64,000 nt of DNA from Isoetes taiwanensis (Eukaryota > Streptophyta > Lycopodiopsida > Isoetales > Isoetaceae). The stretch spans positions 10,478,413-10,542,412 of the forward strand of contig JAJEKV010000003.1 in NCBI GenBank assembly GCA_021234155.1, written 5' to 3'. The position numbers and the translations under genes were made by a program. Below the pieces are notes generated by a model. That model searched no databases. It was not told where the DNA came from and saw only the letters and a program-made list of their open reading frames with translations. Of this stretch, positions 45,906 through 54,915 are shown piece by piece. Every line of letters starts with the position of its first letter. The stretch's first letter is position 1.

Positions 45906-47127
45906 AAGCATGCACCTCTTAGTCTAGAAAGGTGTAGTCATATTCTACCAAAAGTGCCTAAAATGCTTAACCATCATGTGACATGGCACATAATCCAAAA
46001 ATACCATGTCACCATATTGAATTATGCTTCTTCTAAATCATATTCTAGTAGTTTCTTCGTTCACTCTTACCATGACAATGAAACGAAAACTTTATAAACC
46101 TTATTTGTTCCTTTGTTTGTAGGCTTCTAAAATTGGTCTTATTATTGAATATATAGACATATTCATCTGGTTAGAAGAATCTATTCAAGATCAAGCAGGG
46201 TGGTTCCCAGAGGAGTGGTTTATTTGTTAGTTCTAAAATAAACATACAACTTTAAACATTTTAGACTTAATTTTCGTATTCAATTACGTGCAAGGAAGAT
46301 AGAGTTGTTTGTGGCATAAACTCAGACATTTAATGTGTTTATATAAGTTTGCAAGGTCTTAATGAGATTGTGAATATAATTATTATTCTTATTTTGATTC
46401 GACCATATACGTCTAGTTCCATGATCTTGCTATAAGCTTGTGTTTCCACGATTTGTTGAAAGCAATGGAGGGACGTTCTTTCAAGTTGTTTGTGAAGCTG
46501 GTATTGGAGTCGTTATTGTATAATCTTCACATATGCCTTCTTCTTCACATATATCCCTCCTCCTTCGATGAGGTAGACTCTCTTCATTCAGAACCTCCAT
46601 TGTTAATGGTTTCGATGATGTAATTGATGGTTTGAGGTCTTGTATATCCATTCTCAAATGGATTTGAAGGTGAAGCCATTAAAAAAAAAACTTTCATGTC
46701 GAGTTTTCCATCGAGGCAGTAAAAGACTTGATGATGATGCTGACTCTATTTGATATTGTTATGTTGAGTCTGTCAATGTCCCATGTCAATTCATCCTCAC
46801 TTGACAGTATTTGTTGTTAGAAGAGTGTTATGGTAGTGATTGCTTCGCCTAATTGCTTCAACATCTCTATTTTCTTCACAGGAAAGATAAAAACAAATAA
46901 GAAGAACGTATGTGTAGGATCTATATAGCTTTGTCATACCATTGCTATCTGCCCCCCATGGTGCCTCCCCTCAAGATGCACATGTAGGGTTGTCGATGTT
47001 CATCCTGGTGCAATGGTGTTTTGTAGAGCTATTCTCCTCCCCAAATTGTAGGTCAATTGCAACCTAGGTTTACTGCGCCAATCTAGATTTCAATTTAGCA
47101 AAACCTACAAAGAGACGCAAACATAGA
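45906..47127. other. No recognisable gene
   Basis: AT-rich DNA with short frames and a 10-base A run near 46681. It ends at the insertion site of the Gypsy element. Confidence 0.4.
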
Positions 47128-47132
47128 GACAT
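47128..47132. other. Target-site duplication, left (GACAT)
   Basis: GACAT immediately before the 5' LTR is repeated exactly at 60670-60674 after the 3' LTR. A 5-bp duplication is usual for Ty3/Gypsy integrase and shows that the two LTRs belong to one insertion. Confidence 0.9.
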
Positions 47133-48679
47133 TGTGACGTTCCAAGTATTTATACGGTGTACGTATAAATATATTGCACACGTCACTCGGTATAGGTACG
47201 CCACCTGGGGTATGATAACCTAGGGGGTTGGCCACAATGGTTTTAATTAGCTATGTTGACTTAATTATAAAGGATAATTATCTAAATACTTGCTATTAAG
47301 ACATCTAATAGTGGGAAGGCGCCATTTGGCATGACCCGGGTGGCCAGCATGAGGGTTGCTAAACTAGGCCACCAAAGGGAAGCGCCATCCTCATGTCAGC
47401 CCAATTTCGACCCAGCAAAGCGCCAGGAGCAGCTAAGCGCTCAGGAAACAGTTGTTGTTCGTCCCCAGATCGCCAAACACCCTTTCGCTGTTGCTGTTAC
47501 CCCAGAACAGCCCCATGGAAGCACCCCTTGACAACGGGTCCAGCCGAAACTCTGGTTAGTGGTAGTTAATTTTTAAATTGTAGAATAATACTCTAGTATT
47601 CTTTTCTGGATAGTTTTGGGTGAGATTAACCCTTCTTTGGTAACTAGGAATACTTTTCAATTATGAATGATACTCTATTATGGGATGGTCGATGTCTCTA
47701 TGAGTCAGTTTAGTCGCTCCAGTGAACAGGGATTAAAAGGGGGGTAGAGGCCTCTGAGCTTCAGTATAGAATGCTCCTAGTACTTCCTTTAACACCCTAG
47801 TAGTTTCGGCCTGTGCACAAGAGCCCACCGGGTCATTGACGCTATGGTCTGGCTTAGCACCAGACAAAGGACACAGTGGTGAAGTAGGGGGTGGAGTCTC
47901 GCACGAGCATAAAAGGCTCCTGAGACTCCTACAGTGGGCTAGGCCTGATAGCCGGTCACGTGGAGGGCCGGGTATGGGTCTGACACTCCCTGGGTATAGT
48001 GGTGTGACACGTATGGGGCACCATGCACTTTGAGTAGATTTAGGGTGAGTAAGCGGGGGTCGCTGATGCGGCATGTATTCTCTAGCTCACCCATGGAACC
48101 ACTGTGGTCTTGGAAGGGGACGCTTCCCCGACCTGCCTCATCGAACCAGGTGTCATGAACCTGGAGTAGGCTCAAAGGGTGATACCTTGAGTCTGCGTCT
48201 CCGGAAGGCTATAGCGAAGCCATAGCGTGAATCGACCCATCTGCAAAGTGTGCACAGGAGGGGCGGGTTCTATGCCAGCCAACGCCATGCTAAGATTCGG
48301 TCTTCCGATCTCCTGAGACCCAGCCGTCAGTCGCTCCCCCACTAGAGTCTGAGCCGGGGTAGAACCTGGGTTTTGGGGGTTTTTCTTAGTTTAGATGCAT
48401 ATTCTTTGTTGCTAGTATTTGGATGGATGCGCCACCCTTCAGGGTGGCTATTTGTATATGATCTATGTGGTGTGCTAACCCTTATATTCATGCTTCCGCG
48501 ACGTAGGCGCCATCGAAGGCGTGGGCCGAATGACCCCTCCATGTCCTTCACCCGAGTGTCTCTACGTAGACGGCCCGGGTTAGATGGAGGGCCCTGCTCG
48601 TGGCGAGATGGTCGCCATGGGAGGGAAAAGTCCCCGTATGTATACGACTGGGGGTCGTATATATTCAGGGAGCGTCACA
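47133..48679 (+). repeat. 5' LTR (1,547 bp)
   Basis: It starts TGTGACG and ends CGTCACA, a 7-bp terminal inverted repeat. The first 55 bases hold a hairpin (TTTATACG/CGTATAAA) nested in GTGACG...CGTCAC. Near the 3' end (about 48639-48660) is a second hairpin (TATACGAC/GTCGTATA). Compared with the 3' LTR it lacks two short insertions (near 60014 and 60231) and has a small extra segment near 48103. Confidence 0.95.
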
Positions 48680-48680
48680 G

Positions 48681-48693
48681 TAGTATCAGAGCC
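48681..48693 (+). promoter_or_regulatory. Primer-binding site for initiator-Met tRNA
   Basis: TAGTATCAGAGCC starts two bases after the LTR and differs at one position from TGGTATCAGAGCC, the complement of the plant initiator tRNA-Met 3' end. It primes minus-strand DNA synthesis. Confidence 0.9.
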
Positions 48694-48829
48694 GTGATTT
48701 CGGTTGCTCGAAATCATAGCACTGGCCGAACACTAACTCGTAGTATGGTAGTTAGGAGGAGGCTAAGTTAATGTGTTGATTAGTCCTCTTTGATGTTTGG
48801 TCCGGTGTTAGGTTAAATTAAGAAATTGT

Positions 48830-49324
48830 CATTGTCTCTTTGATTGTCCCGAGGTTCAACCAGTGTGGTCCTGGCTACAAGGTTTGTTTAACAGTACACT
48901 GGACTGCCGATGCATCCTTTTGGCGTCCTATCCCAATGGATGGCCTTCAGCTAAACAAAGGGCATTTCACCTTGGTTCCGGTTGGCTCCTATGGTCAATA
49001 TGGGAGCGTCGCAGACACCACATCTTTCAGGGCATTTATTCATCTGCACACAGTGTTATTACAGTGGCCCAGAAAAAGATATTGACAGCTTATGATTGTT
49101 CTTCCCTTGACTCAGAACTGGTGGATCGCATCTGGATTCAGTACCTCCGAATTGATTCTTATCATTAGTCTCCTATTATGGAGTAAGTACATTGTGCTCC
49201 AGGCTCATGCTCCTGTGGCATCTTTGTGTGCTTACACAGTTAGATGAGACATGTAAATTTTGTACTTTTTCTCTGATTAATAAACTTTTTGGCTTTCGTC
49301 CTTCAAAAAAAAAAAAAAAAAAAA
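48830..49324 (+). mobile_element. 5'-truncated LINE inside the Gypsy leader
   Basis: The insert is flanked by AGAAATTGT at 48821-48829 and 49325-49333 and ends with AATAAA (about 49280-49285) and about 21 A residues. The frame 48863-49168 contains LLWSIWERRRHHIFQG, typical of the C-terminal end of plant L1 ORF2. It is therefore a truncated L1 copy that jumped into the element's leader after, or shortly before, the element's own insertion. Confidence 0.85.
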
Positions 49325-49333
49325 AGAAATTGT

Positions 49334-49819
49334 AACTTTAAAGAAGATAGGGCGACTGGAGGGCCCAAGATTGGAGGAAATGTAAATATCAGTGGGTGGC
49401 TCAAAAGACGAAGAAGGTGGTTCCATTGGATCGGGCGTACTCAAATTACCCTAGAACAGTCGTCTCCAGGCGAAAAATGGTCAAGGGCAGGCCCGAAACC
49501 AACTTCCTACCGCTTGCTTTTTATCGCCTTGCGATCCGCGGTGGAAAGAGCTGAAAATGCAAATGGCCCCGACCGTCTGGAGATGGGAGTCAACGCGGCC
49601 CCGCAAGGTCAACTCGGGCGCCGCTTGCTTTTCGACGACCCCCAGTCGAGGCGGGAGCACGTATAATGCAGCCGGCGCCCGACCGTATGCCTCGCGTATT
49701 TCCGCCGTATAATTATTTTATAATAACAAAAATTAAAAAGTTAATAAAAAAAAAATTAAAATTTTAAAAGTTAACTGGCCGTTAAAATTTCTTTTTGTTG
49801 TTTGTTTTGCCTTGCCTTC
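49334..49819 (+). other. Gypsy leader, remainder
   Basis: A GC-rich stretch (49440-49690), then AT-rich (49715-49790), then a T-rich tract ending TTGCCTTCAG at 49821, a good match to a splice acceptor. A 125-codon frame at 49289-49666 starts inside the poly(A) of the LINE insert and has no recognisable domain. Confidence 0.5.
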
Positions 49820-49974
49820 AGCGTCTTCGACTGCCAGAGCCGCTGCCCGCCATCGCCACCGGACTTGACTCTGCTTTTTCGCCCTTGTGCCTTGTGGACC
49901 CTAGCGCCTCCTTTGTCGCCTTTTTCGCCACCAGCGCCTCACCGCTCGCCTTCGTGGACCTTAGTGCCACAGCT

Positions 49975-51206
49975 ATGGCCAATACCAAGAGCGCCCTGGA
50001 TCCTTCTACCCTGAGCATAGTGGAGATTTATGCCATGATCGCCCGGTACATGGCTACCGACCCGGCCTTCATCGACATCCTTTTGGATGAGCTGGTGAAC
50101 CGGTTTGAGAATAACGATAGGATCCCCTATCCTATCTATCACTTCTTAGAGCCATTTTTGATCAGGCTGAACCTTCGCCAGCTCTCCTACACCATCGTCG
50201 AGCAACATGACATGGTCATGATGCTGATTAAGTTCTATCCTCCTGAACAAGAGGGGCATACCGAGGAGGAGGACATCCGGGCAGAGGCCGACCGTGTCAG
50301 AGGCTTGGCCAGGGAGGATGATCACCGGGAAATAGAGCGGGCTGATACGGCCGCTCGGGGAAGGGAGTACTGGTACCTCGGGGACGGCCTTGCCGTCATA
50401 GATGGCAGAGCAATTGAGATGCCCCCATACCGTTGGCATGAGGATTCCCGCAGCTTTATATGGGGAGAAATCCCCGATATCAGCATAGATTATCTGACAA
50501 CCATTCAGATGGATATGGCTCAGCGGCCTCAGCGGTACCAGGCTGAGCTTCTTCACCGAAGCGCAGCCCAACATTTTGCTCAGGTCCAAGAAGATCTGAG
50601 GAGAGCCCGGGAGGAACAGGAGAAGCTTGAACAGGAGGAGAGGGATCGGCAGGACCAGTTGAACTAGCAGGGTGCCAGAGCATCCGGGAGTGGGCCGGGA
50701 CCAATACCCACTGAGCACACGACCATTAAGCATCGTAAGAAGGCCGTGGCTCGAAAATCCGGCAGTCAATACAAGGATAAATTAAAGATTGTCGGAGCTT
50801 TTGGCAAGAATACCAACTCCAGTCGGAGACAGCAGCGGGTGGATAGCTCCCGACCGGCTGTTGGGGCTAAGACGGTGCCATCACCGAAGGGGCCGCCCCA
50901 CAAAGGAAGCCCCATCGGTACCGACCCGGTACCGTGGCCTTGCGGGAAATCCGCAAGTTTCAGAAGTCCACCCAGCTTCTAATACGGAAGCTTCCCTTCC
51001 AGAGGTTGGTCCGGGAGATTGCCCAGGAATTCAAGACCGATCTCCGCTTCCAGACCTTTGCCATTTTGGCACTCCAAGAGGCTGCTGAAGCCTATTTGGT
51101 GGCACTTTTTGGTGACGCTAACCTTTGCGCGATTCACGCAAAGAGAGTTACCATTATGCCAAAGGACTTAGCCCTCGCCCGCAGGATTCGGGGGGAGCGA
51201 CCCTAG
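49975..51206 (+). CDS. Extra ORF a: coiled-coil protein fused to histone H3
   Basis: ATG 49975 opens 230 codons of a protein I do not recognise. It is helical, with a charged coiled coil ([19 protein letters not shown]) at its end. A TAG at 50665-50667 is followed in the same phase by a Lys/Arg-rich tail in which [10 protein letters not shown] (50731-50760) matches histone H3 at R2, K4, A7, R8, K9 and S10. After one frame change near 50870-50900, codons 50904-51203 give exactly 100 residues aligning without gaps to H3 positions 36-135, from [10 protein letters not shown] to RRIRGERP. Tyr41 and Leu90 fit the H3.3 type; about a dozen residues differ. H3 is half of the nucleosome's central tetramer. 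Here it has no introns and sits in retroelement context, so it is probably a captured mRNA. The stop and frameshift may be decay or sequence error. Confidence 0.85.
50904..51206 (+). CDS. Histone H3 core domain within extra ORF a
   Basis: All helices of the H3 fold are present: the alpha-N region ([18 protein letters not shown]), then [32 protein letters not shown], and [16 protein letters not shown]. Notable changes from the usual plant H3 are Glu59 to Gln, Ser87 to Phe, Gly102 to Ala, Glu105 to Gly, Thr107 to Ala, Ile-Gln at 124-125 to Leu-Ala and the last Ala to Pro. There is no loop-1 insertion of the sort seen in centromeric CENH3. One hundred uninterrupted codons in an element otherwise full of breaks hint at past selection. 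Confidence 0.95.
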   Translation, partial: RKPHRYRPGTVALREIRKFQKSTQLLIRKLPFQRLVREIAQEFKTDLRFQTFAILALQEAAEAYLVALFGDANLCAIHAKRVTIMPKDLALARRIRGERP

Positions 51207-51413
51207 CCTTGCGTTACCGGGGTTTTCCCATTGTACATATTTTTTTCGAATAAATAATAAAAACTCTTTTTGTTTTAAGTTAAAGTTGTATTGAGAACCT
51301 TATATTTTATTTTAAATATGAAATTGCTGACATCAGCGTAATAATAAAAAGGGTTTAAAAAGGGTTTTTAGTGTGTACTCCAACTTTCTCTTTCATTTTC
51401 TTGCTTCTTCTAG
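51207..51413 (+). promoter_or_regulatory. AT-rich spacer with splice-acceptor-like end
   Basis: The spacer contains AATAAATAATAAAA (about 51250-51263), possible polyadenylation signals. It ends with a long pyrimidine tract (TTTCTCTTTCATTTTCTTGC) and CTTCTAG at 51413, five bases before the next ATG. Confidence 0.55.
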
Positions 51414-51417
51414 TGCC

Positions 51418-52823
51418 ATGGTTGCCGCTGACCTTATCGCCTGGTACCATGATGGAGAGCAATGGGATCCGCAAGTCCCTTTTGACCTGCTCCGGCCCTT
51501 GCTATGCCAGCGCCTAGACCTCCTTGCCAACATGTTGCGGCATCCGGATTATGCCGGATTTCTAGATTTCTACAGGGAGGAGATGCTCCCTCTGTGTATT
51601 CCTCTTGGGGATCCTCCCCAACTATATCTGGAGCGGGAGGTAGTCCGGGAGATGTTAGGAGGAGACACTCATGCATATGACGTGCTAAAGGGAAAGCTCC
51701 GATGGGGCAAACACCTGCCCGTTGTGCAGCATCAGGGGCGACAATACCTTGAGGTCGCCTTCACCCTAGCTATCCTCATGGACCAATACGTCGAGGATGA
51801 AACCTTGCCTGTAGAGAAAGGCAAACTACCTGAGTCTTCAGAGGAGGGGGAAGACGAACACATCGGCATGGGCGACTTCGCCCGTTGGAAATAGTTAGCG
51901 GAAGAGCTGCCACCGCGCCGGGAGCAAGCTGTAGGCTTGTCAGGGTAGGGTTGGATGCCCTTCCAGTTATCTATCACCAAGGGCAAGAATATCTTCTCCT
52001 GGATGATATTATCTGGACTTATCACATGGTGGCTGGATTTAGGCGCAAGCGTAAAGACCACGTGCTTTATGAGCTTGCAGAGTATTGTATGGATGACTTC
52101 ATCGACTTCACTTCTATTGAGCTACCTCCGGAGGTGCAGCAGCTACTCCAGTTCCGCCAGGAGACTATCGAACCCGCCGAGACATTGCTACGGCTTCGGG
52201 ACTTCGTGATGCAGGAGCCGGCCTCTCAGCCCTCACCAGATGCCTTCACGGCTATGGGACCTCACGTCCCAAATATCAATATGGTTGAGGTTCCCTCGGG
52301 TTCGGATGACGAGGGAGAGGATTTATATCATAACCCTGCTCATGTGAAGGAGAAGCAGCAAGAACTTAAGGAAGAGGAGGTTTCCATGGATTTGGATAAG
52401 GAGGTGACCACATCAGAGACCTCGCAAGGGAAGGTATCGGGCAACCACCTTACCCGTTTCTTTTTGTCAGCCTTCCGACAGGGGCAAGTCCTTTTTATAG
52501 CCCGGGATTTAGGGCCGGAGGCTGAAGCTTCATGGTGGACCCTCCGTGCTCTCTCTACACTGGCCGGGCATAAGAAGCTGCCCTATCGTACGTTTACTTA
52601 TGTACTCGTGCGTCGGGATCTCGCCTTAACGGCCTTGGGCCAAGATATTGCGCCCTGGATGAGCATGAAGCTCCTTACGGCGGCCCCATTGGCCGTTGCC
52701 TATCCACCAGAGGTTGCATCTATTGCGGCTGCCACAGTGGACCTCGGGGTGACTCTGCTGCGACACCGACCGCCTCCACCACCTCCTAGACCTACGGATG
52801 AAGAGGGAGGACCTAGTTCCTAA
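51418..52823 (+). CDS. Extra ORF b: unrecognised protein with a duplicated motif
   Basis: Two frames, 51418-51894 and about 51890-52823, overlap end to start and look like one protein of about 468 residues with a single frame change at the TAG (51892-51894). LPVVQHQGRQYL (51715-51750) and LPVIYHQGQEYLL (from 51960), each followed by a hydrophobic helix, are two copies of one motif about 80 residues apart. An acidic linker follows (GSDDEGEDLYHN), then a C-terminal region (LTRFFLSAFRQGQVLFIARDL) and a Pro-rich end. No known gag, protease or envelope motif is visible. Function is unknown; the position suggests an accessory or structural role. Confidence 0.6.
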
Positions 52824-53047
52824 ATAATTGTACTACACATTTTTTTTGTATTGTGTACAGTTTTGGTTTGGCAAATACTTTAGCCATTTTATAATATAAT
52901 ACACCCTTTTTCTCATTAATTGTGATTACTGTCTAGGATGAATATAATTGAGAATTGTTTCTTCCCATGCTGTCTTCATCAAATTATTGGCGTTTGGAAT
53001 ATAATGGAATTACAAAATGTTCTATATTCATTGTCATTGTCTTGCAG

Positions 53048-53501
53048 AGGAGACCCTTTGGGAATATGAGGAGAGGATTACTGACATGATCCGAAGGGAG
53101 GATCCAGGACCGAACAGGACTATGGCCAAAGATATGGAGAATATCCAGAATGGGATGAAGGCTATGAGATGGAACCCCCGCCACCAGGGGAACCCTATGA
53201 TCCTGACAAAGGGTTGGAGATAGTTAACATCCTTAGGGACAGAGCTTGCCAGGACCTCAAGCAGACGATGTGCCGTACCTGGGACTATTGGAGCATGACC
53301 AGGCACGAGGCTTTCGAGGACGCCAACGACCACCTATGGCAACTCTTCTATGCTCTGCGAAGGCTTTTCAACCTTCTCATTGTTAGCCCAACATGGGAAT
53401 ACCAACCAGTGATTGTCCAAGCCTGGGCACGCTACAAGCTCGTTAGGGCTGTGCGTGAGAGTGTTCGCTATTCAATTCTGTACCCCTTTGCGAACCCCTA
53501 G
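53048..53501 (+). CDS. Extra ORF c: small unrecognised protein
   Basis: The segment follows a strong acceptor-like tract (CATTGTCATTGTCTTGCAG, ending at 53047). The first open phase has EETLWEYEERITDMIRRED without a good early ATG, so it may need splicing to an upstream exon. Near 53100-53120 it changes to the phase containing MEPPPPGEPYDPD (53169) and a helical, Trp-rich C-terminus (DYWSMTRHEAFEDANDHLW, then WARYKLVRAVRES) ending in a TAG at 53499-53501. About 150 residues; no family recognised. Confidence 0.5.
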
Positions 53502-53736
53502 GTCGGATCTTTCCAGTTTCGTTTTTTTATGATGTTGTGAGTTCACTCTAAGTTCCAGTTGTCTCATGTTATCTTTGTATAATACTCCTGTACCAACTTT
53601 TGGTGTGAAACTGTAATAGGAAAGTTTTTCCTCTTATAATAATAAATTCCCTTTGTGTTCTCTCTCTCTATCCCTTTGTTCGACATGCTATAATTTGTAA
53701 GAATTTATCTGTTATAAATATGCTTATACCTTTTTC

Positions 53737-54709
53737 ATGCTCGATTTAGACGGTGCCCGTAACGCCGCTTGGCAGACACCCTCCAATGCCAGTAGGCTGA
53801 CTCCTGAACAGGAACTGATGTTAATGAAAAGGCAGTTAGGCGAATTACAGGCCTATGTACTGCATGCCAACCCACCGCAACAAAACCAGGAAGATGGACC
53901 GAAATTACCTCCGCTACCACCGAGTCCACCTGCACAACAGCCATCTCCCCCGGGAGCTAGTCCTGTACCTGCACCAAGGAGGCCTCATGCTAAGCGTCAC
54001 CGAAGTTCCTCGGATAGTGCCACTTCCTCATGTTCAACCACTTCGGGGTCTTCTAGTTCATCAATATCAGCTGGTGACCATGCAAAGCGTCGGGATAAGG
54101 AGTACCGTAAGACGGTTGATACCGCCATAACTAGCATATGGAAGAATAGGAAATTGGCCCAGTTTGATGGAAAATCCAGAGGCGATCAATGCACGAGTCC
54201 CGGTTGGACGAAATGAAGGAGTTCGGAAAGTCTTATGGCATGACGGAAAAGGATACAGAAAGGTTGCCACCACCAACCTTACAGAGGGCGCCCGTATTTG
54301 GTGGAAGGGCTATGCGAGGCCAAGCATCCGGGCGGAGCGGGATGCAACTTCGTGAAGTTTGCCAAAGGCGTTCAAGTCGCATTATGTGCCTCGTGGCGCA
54401 CAAATGCCGCCAGATTCAGACCTTCTATAGGTTGGAGCGTAGAGGGGTATGTCGGTCCGTGCTTACACCGATGAGTTTATGCGCTTTGAGGTCAGTATGT
54501 TCCGGGAATGAATGAAAAGAGAGCCGAGGGGTTATATTGAAGGGTTGGCCCCATCAATTAAACGGATGGTTAAAGCCATAGACCCAAAATCGATTCATGA
54601 GGCCGAGGCTAAGGCATTGAGCCTCGAGGAGGACACACCAAGAAATCAGTATCCGCGTCCTACTCCTTATTCGCAGCCCCGGCCAGCCACACCATACAAA
54701 CCCCCGTAA
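53737..54709 (+). pseudogene. gag, frameshifted
   Basis: ATG 53737 starts a Pro/Ser-rich N-terminus with a coiled-coil-like segment (PEQELMLMKRQLGELQAY). Capsid-type blocks follow in shifting phases: IWKNRKLAQFDGKS, LTEGARIWWKGY (the WW block of retrotransposon gag), FYRLERRG, and YIEGLAPSIKRMVKAIDP. At least three frame changes lie between 54170 and 54520. Gag would form the particle that packages element RNA. It follows an acceptor-like TTTAG (53749) but its own ATG lies just before that site. Confidence 0.8.
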
Positions 54710-54789
54710 GCCAAGTCCGGCCCTTCTCAACGTAACTTCGTATAGCCGGCCGGAAAAAAGTTACTTTCAAAGACGGTGACAAACGAGCA

Positions 54790-54915
54790 ATGTCGGCAAG
54801 GAAGTACGAAGCCTCTTACGCCTATTCCTAAGGAGGCCCGAGAACAAAGCCACGGATAAGGCATGTTACGTGTGTATGCGACTGGCACTTTATGCACAAC
54901 CGTCCTTATGTTACT
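54790..54915 (+). pseudogene. Degenerate CCHC zinc knuckle
   Basis: CYVCMR (about 54864-54881) is followed after a one-base slip by HFMHN and then Arg where the last Cys is expected. The spacing fits the nucleocapsid CX2CX4HX4C motif. The broken final Cys and the slip suggest loss of RNA-binding function. Confidence 0.55.

Noticed and set aside
47733-48175. Minus-strand frames in the LTRs (also near 59694-60331)
   Set aside because: They change length between the two LTRs because of indels and have no recognisable domain.
49795-49974. Start of ORF a upstream of ATG 49975
   Set aside because: The longer frame begins at a TTG, and part of it lies before the splice-acceptor-like AG at 49821; the ATG at 49975 is the first in phase.
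50904-51206. Centromeric histone CENH3
   Set aside because: The core aligns to ordinary H3 without the loop-1 insertion and keeps the canonical KRVTIMPKD block; Tyr41 and Leu90 fit H3.3 better.
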